A stretch of DNA of 42,151 bases from Candidatus Poribacteria bacterium. Its GTDB lineage: Bacteria > Poribacteria > WGA-4E > PCPOR2b. The notes beneath the pieces were generated by a model. That model was not told the DNA's origin. It did no database searches and saw nothing but the letters and a program-made list of their open reading frames with translations. The stretch is taken from positions 1 to 42,151 of the forward strand of contig JAJDUM010000029.1 in the NCBI GenBank assembly GCA_022826645.1, in the 5' to 3' direction. Below are positions 7,988 through 17,115 of this stretch, one piece after another (the stretch's first letter is position 1; every line of letters begins with the position of its first letter). A program made the translations under genes and the position numbers.

Positions 7988-10900
7988 TTAATTCTGGTTT
8001 TCCTCGTAAAGCGATCTTAAGAAGTCGAATCCCGCTGCTGCATATAGATTGCAGATCTCAGTGGCATCGTCTTTACGCCCTTGATTGTACAAAATGCGGA
8101 TTGTTTCTTGGATGTCGGTCGGAGGATAATCCGGATATACCTCATTATTAAGCATTTCTAGATAAAGCATTCCCACCTCTCTTGGTGTCTGAGGGACATG
8201 TTCCCGCAGGGCTTCAACAAAAAATGCTGAATTGAAACGCCGCTCAACGTGCTTTGCGGACAACTTTAACCATTCCAGAGTTTCTGCATCTATTTTATCG
8301 ATTAGCCCTAGCCAGCCGGATAGCGAACCTAAAATTTCCTGATATTCCGCTTCAGAACTCTTTGGGGAAAGGACTTTAATCAAAACGCGCCATGCTGGCT
8401 TAACCTTTGACTTAATTTTATCGGAGGTGTTGTTCCGTTGTTTCCAAAAAAAATGAACCATCTCTGAGAGGAGCTTGGGGTTATCGCTATTTACCAACTG
8501 ATAAATGAGACTGGTCTCATCGTTCAATGTTTCGTCATCTTCTATCCAGCCTGTGCAGACATGCTCAATAAGCCTACCTAATAGCCTCCGATCTGCAAAG
8601 TCAGTGTTTAGAGCCTTCTGATAGTGTCCATATTTTTTTAGCAGAGAATAGAGATACTCCGAGATGAGAGAGCAAAAGAGGTATCCCGAAAAAGCGGCTT
8701 CCCAGTGAGATTCATCCTGTTGAGAGAAGATGCGGTCTATATTGTCAACTACCCACTCCTTATCAAGGTATAACAGATTAGGCAGATAGTTGCCAAGTGT
8801 AAAGAAGAATTCAAATGAGGGGGCAACACTTCTATCCAATCTCTTGGTAAAATCCTCTCTAATAGCTTGAGGCCATCGACTCCCCTGCTTGATATTGTTA
8901 ATTCGGGCGTACCGTAAGGCGTAGTGCACCATTGCTAAAAACACGCTGCTCATAACTGAATCTAGAACAATAAGGCGAAAATCTTTGGGGGTAGACGCGC
9001 TCGGTTCAACCTTTTCTGCAAGAATCATGAGAATCTTCTCAGCAAGAGGCAAGAATTGAGTCTCAAACGCACATTTATCATCGCTTGTTCCCTCTGCTAT
9101 TAAATCCGCTGTGGTGGAGATAATCCGATTCCTGTAGTTGAAGGGTTCCTCGGAGTGTTCAGTCCAAAACTGTTCTGATGAAAGGATTTGCTGTATAAAT
9201 TCCAGCAATGCACCCCAATCAAACTCTCTCTTATCGCGCCACGCATTCAGTAATCCAGATAGGATTGAATGTTGATAGCGGTTACGAACATCTTGGAAGG
9301 GCTGTAGGTCATCCGTAAATCGTTGTGAATTCGCTTTCGCACATTCCTCAAGTTTTTCTGACAGTCCTCGTTCAGTCGGATCTGCCAGTCCCCCTTTTTC
9401 TCGGAAATCATTCAGATATCTAGCGATTTCAATATTTGGCATCTCGGACAGCTCCATGCCCGTTATTGGACTGATTTCCTCGCCCCCGATTTTTGTTAAG
9501 TGGGAAAACCCAGGGTGTTCAATCTTTACTGGATTAATCTGTTCGTAATGCCGATAGCTGGCGATTACTTTTTCATTGCCGGTTTCCACCAGCGCAGTGA
9601 GCCATTCGCGCTTATAACGAGCCACAACTTTAGTACGTTCTTCATCATTTTCAGCGAACATCGCTTCGTATTGGCGGGATTCTATCCAATGTAATATCTG
9701 TTCAATTTCGCCTTCATCAAAATTGAGACGGTGGGTTTGGATTAATTGGTAAACTTCAGGTGTCAATTCACGTTCTTCAATCGGATTGCCTTCCCACTCC
9801 CAGAACAGTCTTTTCAAATGGTCGTAGTGGTGTGTGATGGCGTTGAGCGCAATCCGGCCAAAGATAGCGGGAGAACCTTTTCCGTCTTGGTAGTCGTGTT
9901 CTGCTGCCACTCCCTCCTTTAATAGAGATTTTACTGTTTCTGCAATGGTCTCCGGGGAGGCAAGACGGAACATACGACAGATAAAACTAACCAATAGTTC
10001 AGCGTACCTTTGCTGGGAATCATCGAGTAGCTCGGCTTCAATCCTCTCTATGAAATCAAACAAGTATGCGCCTTGGTCAACAAGGGTTCGGATTCGTTCA
10101 AGTGCAATCTGCGCGGCTTCAACGCCACATAATTCTGAGATTGCTTTCTCATGTTGTTTAATCGCTTCTTTGAGACAGTATTCCTCCATTACAGGATGTA
10201 TCCAATGATTGACGGCTTTGGCATCAAACATCACCTTGAGCAGATTGAGGGACAAACCTTTCTCACCTTCGATCAGAAACTTAGGGAGGATTGTCTCACC
10301 GATTTCTATACTCACCCATCCTCCACTCGACTTCAATACAGTAGCCATGAAGGCGATATGTTTGCTCTCTATCTGATCTATGGGCAGTTTACCGATAATT
10401 TTGATGAGCCTACGGGTTGTGTGATAGTTCTCAATGTTTTTTGTAGTATCATCAGTATGGGCAACTATCGCATTGACGATATCCACAAGAAGATCGATAG
10501 GGACCTCCGGGTGATTGGCGATCGTTTCCAGATATGCCAGGGCATACCAGACAGGAGTTTGGGAGTACCCAGGATTATCTGGATCTTCATAAGACGGGGG
10601 ATTCTCATCTGGATCGAACCAGCCAGCCTTCTTTAGGGGTTTCAACCAGGCGGGATGTTTAAGCTCTCTGAAGAAATACGCCCGTCTTGCGTCGGATTGT
10701 AACAGATTGGGCAGAGTTTCTATTATCTCATCGGTTGGTTCCTTATATGTAAGGATTCGATCCACCCTTTTCAGGAGATTCAAATAGTTTCCTACCAGAT
10801 CTGCTAATACTTCCTCGAAATCGTACCAAAGATATTCAAACGTTTCTCGGCTCCGAGGGGGTTTCCAAGGCCCGTGGCGATGGACAAAATCAACAAGTTT

Positions 10901-11341
10901 GGGAGCGACCTCTATCCACCTGACCGCAAAACGTATGTTTGCATCATCAGGATTAGAAAGTACGTCTGCATCATCAATACGCAGTGCCGCCAAAATTGAG
11001 GCAATATGTCCTCTATATTCTTTTAGGGTGTTATAGTCTCCTATCTTGGCTAAGACTTCCTTTGTCAGTTGTTTCTGTATCTTTGCTTTGTCTTCGTCGC
11101 TAGATAGGATATCTCGTAAACCGCCATCAATTTCTCGTGTAATATGTGCCAACAGATAGGGCGCAGTTTCAAAATTATCGGAGCGTAGCATCTTTACTCC
11201 GTCGAGATAAAAGGCAGCGATTTCGGGTCCTATATCTTTTAGATTCCTGTAAATTTTATTCTGCCGAGGGGTCAACTCAGGTTGAGCGGTTTGGGAACTC
11301 ACCTGTGATAGATCTTGTTCCGTGTCAAATCCGTTTTTCAT
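7988..11341 (-). CDS. Large all-helical protein of unknown function, paired with a PIN nuclease
   Basis: A 1117-residue protein that I cannot place in a characterised family. It appears almost entirely alpha-helical, with HEAT/TPR-like amphipathic helix pairs throughout, no signal peptide and no transmembrane segment. I find no Walker A/B, helicase, protease or methyltransferase motif. The N-terminal segment around 50-80 (PYLLAHITREIDGGLRDIL) and FFRELKHPAWLKPLKKAGWF near 222-241 resemble conserved patches that I have seen in large prokaryotic proteins associated with conflict systems, but this is recollection, not a search. The start is firm: GAGGTGA lies just before the ATG. It follows a DUF433/DUF5615 pair by 91 bp and precedes the PIN gene by 21 bp. 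Its likely role is a sensor or scaffold; an orphan helical-repeat protein of another kind is possible. Confidence 0.6.
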   Translation of the reverse strand: MKNGFDTEQDLSQVSSQTAQPELTPRQNKIYRNLKDIGPEIAAFYLDGVKMLRSDNFETAPYLLAHITREIDGGLRDILSSDEDKAKIQKQLTKEVLAKIGDYNTLKEYRGHIASILAALRIDDADVLSNPDDANIRFAVRWIEVAPKLVDFVHRHGPWKPPRSRETFEYLWYDFEEVLADLVGNYLNLLKRVDRILTYKEPTDEIIETLPNLLQSDARRAYFFRELKHPAWLKPLKKAGWFDPDENPPSYEDPDNPGYSQTPVWYALAYLETIANHPEVPIDLLVDIVNAIVAHTDDTTKNIENYHTTRRLIKIIGKLPIDQIESKHIAFMATVLKSSGGWVSIEIGETILPKFLIEGEKGLSLNLLKVMFDAKAVNHWIHPVMEEYCLKEAIKQHEKAISELCGVEAAQIALERIRTLVDQGAYLFDFIERIEAELLDDSQQRYAELLVSFICRMFRLASPETIAETVKSLLKEGVAAEHDYQDGKGSPAIFGRIALNAITHHYDHLKRLFWEWEGNPIEERELTPEVYQLIQTHRLNFDEGEIEQILHWIESRQYEAMFAENDEERTKVVARYKREWLTALVETGNEKVIASYRHYEQINPVKIEHPGFSHLTKIGGEEISPITGMELSEMPNIEIARYLNDFREKGGLADPTERGLSEKLEECAKANSQRFTDDLQPFQDVRNRYQHSILSGLLNAWRDKREFDWGALLEFIQQILSSEQFWTEHSEEPFNYRNRIISTTADLIAEGTSDDKCAFETQFLPLAEKILMILAEKVEPSASTPKDFRLIVLDSVMSSVFLAMVHYALRYARINNIKQGSRWPQAIREDFTKRLDRSVAPSFEFFFTLGNYLPNLLYLDKEWVVDNIDRIFSQQDESHWEAAFSGYLFCSLISEYLYSLLKKYGHYQKALNTDFADRRLLGRLIEHVCTGWIEDDETLNDETSLIYQLVNSDNPKLLSEMVHFFWKQRNNTSDKIKSKVKPAWRVLIKVLSPKSSEAEYQEILGSLSGWLGLIDKIDAETLEWLKLSAKHVERRFNSAFFVEALREHVPQTPREVGMLYLEMLNNEVYPDYPPTDIQETIRILYNQGRKDDATEICNLYAAAGFDFLRSLYEENQN

Positions 11342-11432
11342 AATTCACCTCATATCAACAAATGCTTGTCTTGCAGTTTCATCTACTGAGGTAGAGCGAG
11401 GACATGATGAAATTCCTTTGGATCCCCTAGTT

Positions 11433-11759
11433 TCAACGCACAGTTATGTGGATGACTCGTCCGAGTTGAACTTCTCTTAGCACTTGATTTACTTTTAACA
11501 TAGCGGGTTGAATATCCTGAATACGATTACTTCTGGCAGAAATTAGAATGACACCGATAGCGTATTTGCTGAGGTTCTGTTGATGTTCGATGCCCTTATC
11601 CATTGTTACGAGTGCGTCAAACGTTGCCGCGGCTTGCTGGAGTAGTTCGCCGTTTCGCTTTCCTTTCCAACCAAGCCGAGAAACCGTCTCGACTTGAAAA
11701 TCAGCATCAAAATATCGTACCAATCGCCAGTCTAAGTTTTCGTCAAGCAGTACGTGCAT
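11433..11759 (-). CDS. DUF5615 PIN-like toxin
   Basis: A 108-residue protein of the DUF5615 family (a compact PIN-like, Mut7-C-related fold). It starts with the motif VLLDENLDWRLVRYF, holding the first acidic pair, and continues with VSRLGWKGKRNGELLQQA, FDALVTMDKGIEHQQNL and a VIL-rich strand, all diagnostic. Members are predicted toxins or nucleases always paired with DUF433 partners, as here. Its start overlaps the end of the DUF433 gene by 17 bp and it has no strong ribosome site, so translation is probably coupled. Confidence 0.85.
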   Translation of the reverse strand: MHVLLDENLDWRLVRYFDADFQVETVSRLGWKGKRNGELLQQAAATFDALVTMDKGIEHQQNLSKYAIGVILISARSNRIQDIQPAMLKVNQVLREVQLGRVIHITVR

Positions 11760-12000
11760 GTTGCTTTGAATCGCGATCTGATTGGGGGTGAGATCCGATG
11801 GCAGTCGTCAATGCGAATTCTAAAAAGGCAATTGCTTGTTCCCGAGAAACAGAAGGGAATCCTTCAAGAAAGTAATCAAGACTATCTCCCGCTTTTAGAT
11901 GATCAATCAGTGATTGTATAGGAACACGGGTGCCGGTAAACACCGGGGTTCCTCCGTGAATGTCGGGGTCTTGATTTATCACTTGCTCTGGTTTCATCAT
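11743..12000 (-). CDS. DUF433 antitoxin-like protein
   Basis: An 85-residue protein. The family signature INQDPDIHGGTPVFTGTRVP, followed by SLIDHLKAGDSLDYFLEGFPSVSREQAIAFLEFA, is a winged-helix DNA-binding domain of the DUF433 (VapB-like) group. It is expected to neutralise the DUF5615 partner that follows it and to repress the operon. Two successive ATG codons (12000 and 11997) are possible starts; neither has a clear Shine-Dalgarno sequence. The gap upstream (12001-12373) has no gene but holds a palindromic element. Confidence 0.85.
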   Translation of the reverse strand: MMKPEQVINQDPDIHGGTPVFTGTRVPIQSLIDHLKAGDSLDYFLEGFPSVSREQAIAFLEFALTTAIGSHPQSDRDSKQHARTA

Positions 12001-12246
12001 TTTTTTGCGGCGGAGACTCTCACAGCCGCGTCCTTTCTGTTATTGTGCCGTTAGCGTCATCCCTCCGAAAAAGTGTCCGATAATTAGTGAAATTATAGCA
12101 TTCATTTGGGGTACTGTCAAAAGATTACGGTACGGATTGAATGGATAAGACGAATGCCTAAATTCCTATATTTGCCCGCCGATTGAGAGTCGTGAATGCA
12201 GGACTAATTATTTCGCTTGACCGGTCGGTGGGGGTCTGATACCATC

Positions 12247-12333
12247 AGGACTTACGCATTGCAGCGCGGGGCAAGTCGCTTTGGATCCCGAAAAATCGGG
12301 GATGCCCCGCCTACGGTTGGCTGCGTAAGTCCT
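12247..12333. mobile_element. MITE-like nested palindrome with 12-bp terminal inverted repeats
   Basis: Perfect terminal inverted repeats AGGACTTACGCA (12247-12258) and TGCGTAAGTCCT (12322-12333) bound an 87-bp element with no coding capacity. Inside, GCGGGGCA pairs with TGCCCCGC, and inside that CCCGA pairs with TCGGG, so the whole element can fold into three nested stems. Its internal 28 bp match the cassette at 3019-3046 inverted, and its second layer matches the hairpin at 13354-13383. It is probably moved in trans by a transposase elsewhere. No target duplication is evident. It fills part of the 373-bp gap before the second PhyH gene; I see nothing else there. Confidence 0.6.
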
Positions 12334-12373
12334 AACGATCTTATTTCAGTAATTTATTCACGAGGAATAAACG

Positions 12374-13249
12374 ATGGAAATTACGATTAGTTCTGAAGAG
12401 TTAGCCAACGGTGAGATGTCCGAAACGCATCTTAATCAAGCCGTCCACGCCGTCCGCACGGACGGATATGTCATCTTATCAGACATCATATCGCACCCGC
12501 ACCTGGATCTGGTCCGCGAAAAGATGGATGAAGATTTGCACACATTGATGACGGCGTCTGTCCTCCCAGTCAATTTTGTCAAGCAACACCTCCAGCAAGA
12601 TCCACCACCCTTTGCGCCTTATGTTTTCCGCGATATTGTTGCCAATCCGTGGGTGATACAGGTAACCCGAAAAGTTCTCGGTGAGGGTTTGTTTAACAGC
12701 TGCTACACCGGCAACACCAACTGTCCCGGCAGCGGTACGCAGCCAGTTCACGTGGATCTCGGACAATTATGGCAAGGGTTGGAAACCGCGCATCCAGCGG
12801 TATCTCTAGTAATCAATATCGCACCAATGGATGTCACCGAACATAATGGTAGCATTGAACTCTGGCCCGGATCTCACTTGGATACGAACGTTGCTTTGGA
12901 TGACGCGACAATTAAGGTCGATGAGCGGCTAGTCGAAGCACGTCGAGAGATTGCGCCGCCGGTGCGTGGTAACACGAAAAAAGGGAGTATTCTCATCAGG
13001 GATATGCGCCTCTGGCACCGGGGTATGCCGAACCATTCCAATCATCCGCGTCAGATGATAGCGATGGTCCATAATATCCACTGGTTCCGTCGCAGAAGAC
13101 GGGTGCCGTTCAACAAGGGTTGTGAAGAGGCATTTGAGAACTGCCAGATAGATCCAAACGTCGAATTTACCGACGAGCCGATTGACTATATTTTTCGGAA
13201 TCACCCCTACGATTATCACGAAGATAGCGATGAGAAAGTGAGTGGGTAG
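12374..13249 (+). CDS. Phytanoyl-CoA dioxygenase (PhyH) family protein, second copy
   Basis: A 291-residue Fe(II)/2-oxoglutarate dioxygenase-like protein. The metal ligands are H126 and D128 (QPVHVDLG) and H215 (LWHRGMPNHSN), with R226 as the likely 2-oxoglutarate anchor. EHNGSIELWPGSH is the conserved central loop. GTDGYVIL-type sequence at 29-35 (TDGYVIL) is the usual N-terminal strand of the family. It shares little beyond motifs with the PhyH protein at 3892-4695, so they are distant paralogues with probably different substrates. A GAGGA ribosome site stands 8 bp before the ATG. The C-terminal tail is acidic. The substrate is unknown. Confidence 0.85.
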   Translation: MEITISSEELANGEMSETHLNQAVHAVRTDGYVILSDIISHPHLDLVREKMDEDLHTLMTASVLPVNFVKQHLQQDPPPFAPYVFRDIVANPWVIQVTRKVLGEGLFNSCYTGNTNCPGSGTQPVHVDLGQLWQGLETAHPAVSLVINIAPMDVTEHNGSIELWPGSHLDTNVALDDATIKVDERLVEARREIAPPVRGNTKKGSILIRDMRLWHRGMPNHSNHPRQMIAMVHNIHWFRRRRRVPFNKGCEEAFENCQIDPNVEFTDEPIDYIFRNHPYDYHEDSDEKVSG

Positions 13250-13353
13250 ACGGCTGGATCTACAAGGATAGAGATCTCTCTGGACCTTCTCAAAGGCTGA
13301 TAAAAGAAATCGCTCATGTTAAGAATTAGTGCAACAGCACCGACTTGCCTCAA

Positions 13354-13383
13354 CAACCGTAGGCGGGGCATCTTGCCCCGCTC
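13354..13383. repeat. GGGGCATC-TTGCCCC hairpin repeat
   Basis: The arms CGGGGCA and TGCCCCG flank TCT. The unit CCGTAGGCGGGGCATC is found inverted in the element at 12247-12333, and a near copy lies inside a coding sequence at 31016-31042. There is no T-tract, so it is a dispersed repeat and not a terminator. A second, unrelated hairpin (TTCCTAAT...ATTAGGAA) lies at 13475-13498. The rest of the 389-bp gap before lexA shows only the promoter. Confidence 0.7.
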
Positions 13384-13577
13384 TTAACGCTTTCACCGTA
13401 ACTGCACTCTGTTTTTACATGAGCCAAAGAAATAAGTAAAGTAGTATCAGAGGGTCCCGCTTTTCTTACCCTTCTTCCTAATATTTTTCGATTAGGAAAC
13501 TGAGCGACATTGAGGCTCTGACAGCGCATAGCGGGAAAACGGATAGGAAACCTCGGTATAAGCAGAACACTTTTTCC

Positions 13578-13612
13578 TTGAAAACTTAATCTATGTATAG
13601 TATATTTTAAGT
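13578..13612 (+). promoter_or_regulatory. lexA promoter with overlapping palindrome (possible LexA operator)
   Basis: TTGAAA (13578-13583), a 17-bp spacer and TATATT (13601-13606) form a good sigma70-type promoter, 27 bp before the ribosome site of lexA. An inverted repeat ACTTAA (13584-13589) / TTAAGT (13607-13612) brackets the spacer and -10 region, which is where an autoregulatory LexA site would lie. The palindrome does not match the E. coli or Bacillus SOS box, so operator status is inference. Confidence 0.5.
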
Positions 13613-13638
13613 ATCTAGAAAACAAGGGAGAGGCAATT

Positions 13639-14247
13639 ATGCGAAAGCCGTTGACCAAAAAACAGGACCGAATCTTTGAATTTATACGGAAGCATGTGCA
13701 AGATACAGGCTATCCACCGACCGTTCGAGAAATCGGGACGAATTTCCGCATTTCTGAAAAGGGTGCCTACGATCACCTGAATGCAATCGAAAAGAAGGGT
13801 TACATACGACGTGTTCCTAAAAAACCGCGTGCCATTGAAATTTTGGAGTTTGTGCCTCAAAAATTGCCCCAAACGGCGGTCGAAGTCCCTATTGTTGGGC
13901 GAGTTGCCGCAGGCGAGCCCATACTTGCCTCTGAGAATGTTGAAGGCACTCTACCCGTACCGCGGGAAGTGGTCAAAGAAGATCCCTGTTTCGCGTTGCG
14001 TGTTAATGGGAAAAGTATGATTGAGGCTGGTATCTTTGAGGGGGACGTCGTAATTGTACGGTCACAGAATTACGCAGACACCGGGGATATTGTTGTTGCG
14101 TTGCTTGACGATGAAGCAACGGTGAAGCGCTTCTTCCGTGATGGAGACAGAATTCGGCTGCAACCCGAAAATTCGGTGATGTCTCCTATTATCGTCGATG
14201 ATGCACAGATTTTAGGAAAGGTTGTCGGGGTTTTCCGCAGGCTGTAG
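13639..14247 (+). CDS. lexA: LexA repressor (SOS regulator, S24 autoprotease)
   Basis: A 202-residue, full-length LexA. The N-terminal winged-helix domain begins LTKKQDRIFEFI and includes GYPPTVREIGTNFRIS. The cleavage site is A91-G92 in RVAAGEP, and the self-cleavage dyad is S126 (NGKSMIEAGIF) and K163 (EATVKRFF). RecA filaments would trigger cleavage and relieve repression of DNA-damage genes. The recognition helix region reads SEKGAYDHLNAIEKKGY, unlike the S-x-S-T-V-x-x-H-L sequence of Gram-positive LexA, so the operator is likely different from known boxes. A strong AAGGGAGAGG ribosome site precedes the ATG. Confidence 0.95.
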   Translation: MRKPLTKKQDRIFEFIRKHVQDTGYPPTVREIGTNFRISEKGAYDHLNAIEKKGYIRRVPKKPRAIEILEFVPQKLPQTAVEVPIVGRVAAGEPILASENVEGTLPVPREVVKEDPCFALRVNGKSMIEAGIFEGDVVIVRSQNYADTGDIVVALLDDEATVKRFFRDGDRIRLQPENSVMSPIIVDDAQILGKVVGVFRRL

Positions 14248-14333
14248 ATTGCAAAATGTGACCACCCTATAGATCTTGCCCGCCCCAACTTTTCGGGGCG
14301 TAGGTCCGATCCTCGTCCTCTTGGAACGGAGTT

Positions 14334-17033
14334 GTGAAACGTCAAACGAATCCTACCTTTTTCTCCGCCCTTTCATCCCTCTATTCTTTATTTCTGCCTA
14401 TTTTTGCCCTCCTCATATTTGTGCTTTGGTTATTCAGTTTTGCCACGCTGCTCCACGCCTTCCCGGAACTCTCGGCAGTCGAAGCGAAAATCGATCGCCC
14501 TCATACAGGAGCACTGTTGAGCGGCAAAGTTGACATCTTTGGACTGGCTCGAGGCACGATGTTCGAGGAATATCGTTTAGAGTACGCTTCTATTTCTACC
14601 TTGACCGAGTGGAATCAGATTGGTGGCAGAGCGACAGCCCCAGTAACGGAGATCGGTTTTCTCGGACAGTGGGATACACAACGACTGCGTGGAAACTTCC
14701 TGATACGGCTTGTTGTTGTTTCGACGAGCGGCATTGAAGCACAGGATCAGATCCAGGTTTTCATTGAGAATGAACGCCCACGTCTGGAGGTTTTAAATCC
14801 GCCTGAAGATCTGTTGACGTCAGAGACGCAGATAACGGTACGAGGGACGACGGAAAAGCTGAACACCGTTACGCTTAAATCCGAGGGGATGGAAATGCCC
14901 TTATCTGTTGATTCAGAAGGCGGATTTGTCGCACAGCTGCCCTTGGCTGAAGGTCCAAATCGAATCGAGATCCAAGCGACAAGCCCAATCGGTTTAGAGA
15001 CAAACTTGATCCGAACCGTTGTGCGTGATAGCCAATCCCCGGAGATTACGCTCACTTCCCCAACTGATTTCGCTCTACTCGAAGTGCCTTACGTCACCGT
15101 GTCCGGTCAGATTGATGATCTCGATGCACAACTTTCGATTAATGGCACTGCTATGCCGCTCAAAGTGGATGGTCGATTTGAACGTACACTGCGACTCAAG
15201 GAGGAAGATGCCGCTAAGGGTGCGGGAGGGGAGGCGGTTAATCTCATCAGCGTGACTGGGATCGATCGGTTGGGGCGCAAAACAGAGGTGCAACGCCGTG
15301 TCAGCTACAAGAAGAAAGATCTGCTCCTTGGGATAGATCTTAACCCACCGGCGATAACAGAGGTTTTACCGCCTGACGGTGCATTTCTTAATCGATCAGA
15401 TGCAAGAATCACGGGGTTCTTAGTTGATGATGTAGAGATAGATCCGTTAACGATTCGTTTCAGTTTTGATGAGGAGACATTTGTATTCGATGGAAGTCCG
15501 GATGCCCCTAAGTTTGACGGACGTCTCTTTGATTTTCAGCCTGAGACGGGTAAATTCACCTACACACCCCCGACCAAATTGATCGACGGCACCTATCGCT
15601 TCAAATGGGAGGTTCAGGATACCGCAGGCAATTCGGCATCACCAATCGATTTTGCTTTTACCATCGACACACGTCCGTTTCAAGCGTCAATTTCGGCAGA
15701 GCGGATTGAGGGGGAAAGGCACACACTCAGGATCGCGTTAACGACAACAAAGCAGCTGGCGACCACACCCGTCCTTGAAATTCTTCCATCCGGTGCGCGC
15801 TTGGGGTATACACCTAATCTCGACCATTTCACCGTCGTAGATGCGGGATTAAGTGCGGACTCGAAAGTGCGAAATCAGCAACCTATCTTTCGCTATACAC
15901 TTGATTTTCCTATCTCTTCGTCGCAAACAGGGTTCACGTTTTTTGCCGAGGTTCGTTCTTCTAACGGGGAGATACTTCCTGTACGCGGCTACTTCACAGA
16001 TCAGAATCGGCTTTTTGAAGATATTCAATTTCCGCGGTTTAATCGGGGAACTGATGCGTCGATGGAGAAGATTCTTCTCTCTATCGATGGCGGACCCAGC
16101 GTTCTACTGCTTGAAGATGGTCCACCGCCTCAGGTTACCTTACGAAGCCAAGGTGGATCAGATCAAGGCACGATTCACGCCCAACAACAGAACGCCGATG
16201 CACGCGGGTTGACGATACTAGAACCTATCTACGCTGTTGGATCCCCTGTGGAGAGGGCTGGGGTTTCTTTTCAGATCGCGCTTCCGTTTCCCATCGACCA
16301 GAGTAGAGACGGAGACGGGGTTGCGATGTTTCAGTGGGATAGACAGTTTCAGCAATGGCTTCCACTGAACGCAATCAGAGACCACAATATGTTTGTAGCC
16401 ACGGTCGATCGGTTCGGGAGCTATGCCCTTCTTATAGATCGGGTGCCGCCTATTATAAGCACCGTTTTTCCCAAAAATTCTTCCGAGGTGCAGCTCGAAC
16501 GGTTTCTTGTAGTGCATGAAATTACCGACGAAGGCTCCGGCGTTGGCTTCATTCAATTGTGGGTAGACGATCGGGCGGTGCAGTTCCTATACGAGGATAC
16601 GACCGGACACTTGACCTACGTCCCAAGCAATCTGGTGGCGGGTAGGCATACCCTTGAGGTTAGTGCGACGGATCGTGCTGGCAATGAAGCACGTCGGAAG
16701 ATGGATTTTTTTACTCAGGACGTTTTCGACTTTGCCGATGCGGTTATCGTATATCCAAATCCCACCTCGCACAATGCTACCATTACATTCCAACTTACTA
16801 AATCTGCCGATGTTACGCTAGAGATTTACGATGTCAGTGGACATCTACTTTATACAGATATGTTGCGTAATGTCGTTGGTCAACAGTCAACATCGCTCAG
16901 TGAAGTTTTCGTCTGGGAATGTGAAAATCAGGTGGGAGACCCTGTCGCCGGCGGGGTTTATGTCTACGTCTTGGAAGCAAAACGGGAGGGCGAGACAGTC
17001 CGTAGATCGGGAAAGGTTGCGGTTGTTCGATAG
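14334..17033 (+). CDS. Large secreted surface protein with Ig-like repeats and a FlgD-like C-terminal domain
   Basis: An 899-residue protein. A long hydrophobic segment at about 15-42 serves as signal peptide or membrane anchor. Several beta-sandwich Ig-like domains follow (for example PRLEVLNPPEDLLTSETQ at about 143 and SPEITLTSP at about 236, each with the G-x-N-x-I/V-x-V-x-A pattern). A region around 640-700 has the ZU5-like pattern FQIALPFPID...MFQWDRQFQQWLPL...FGSYALLID. The tail (VIVYPNPTSHNATITFQL to GGVYVYVLEA) is the FlgD-Ig / T9SS-type C-terminal domain that in Bacteroidota directs export to the surface. GTG is the start, with GGA upstream. The function is probably structural or adhesive; no catalytic motif is seen. 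Confidence 0.7.
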   Translation: MKRQTNPTFFSALSSLYSLFLPIFALLIFVLWLFSFATLLHAFPELSAVEAKIDRPHTGALLSGKVDIFGLARGTMFEEYRLEYASISTLTEWNQIGGRATAPVTEIGFLGQWDTQRLRGNFLIRLVVVSTSGIEAQDQIQVFIENERPRLEVLNPPEDLLTSETQITVRGTTEKLNTVTLKSEGMEMPLSVDSEGGFVAQLPLAEGPNRIEIQATSPIGLETNLIRTVVRDSQSPEITLTSPTDFALLEVPYVTVSGQIDDLDAQLSINGTAMPLKVDGRFERTLRLKEEDAAKGAGGEAVNLISVTGIDRLGRKTEVQRRVSYKKKDLLLGIDLNPPAITEVLPPDGAFLNRSDARITGFLVDDVEIDPLTIRFSFDEETFVFDGSPDAPKFDGRLFDFQPETGKFTYTPPTKLIDGTYRFKWEVQDTAGNSASPIDFAFTIDTRPFQASISAERIEGERHTLRIALTTTKQLATTPVLEILPSGARLGYTPNLDHFTVVDAGLSADSKVRNQQPIFRYTLDFPISSSQTGFTFFAEVRSSNGEILPVRGYFTDQNRLFEDIQFPRFNRGTDASMEKILLSIDGGPSVLLLEDGPPPQVTLRSQGGSDQGTIHAQQQNADARGLTILEPIYAVGSPVERAGVSFQIALPFPIDQSRDGDGVAMFQWDRQFQQWLPLNAIRDHNMFVATVDRFGSYALLIDRVPPIISTVFPKNSSEVQLERFLVVHEITDEGSGVGFIQLWVDDRAVQFLYEDTTGHLTYVPSNLVAGRHTLEVSATDRAGNEARRKMDFFTQDVFDFADAVIVYPNPTSHNATITFQLTKSADVTLEIYDVSGHLLYTDMLRNVVGQQSTSLSEVFVWECENQVGDPVAGGVYVYVLEAKREGETVRRSGKVAVVR

Positions 17034-17115
17034 CCAAGTTGTGTCAATAATAGCGCAAGTTGCTAGTCGTTGAAAATCCATTGATTTTCGGTTTAGGTTA
17101 ATAGGTTTGGTCTTT

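Noticed and set aside
10151..10636. A 161-codon plus-strand ORF opposite the large helical protein gene
   Set aside because: It is the mirror of a well-supported 3.35-kb gene with a firm ribosome site; no domain or start signal is seen.
14281..14300. CGCCCC/GGGGCG hairpin after lexA considered as its terminator
   Set aside because: No T-tract follows on the plus strand; it fits better as one of the GC-rich dispersed hairpins.
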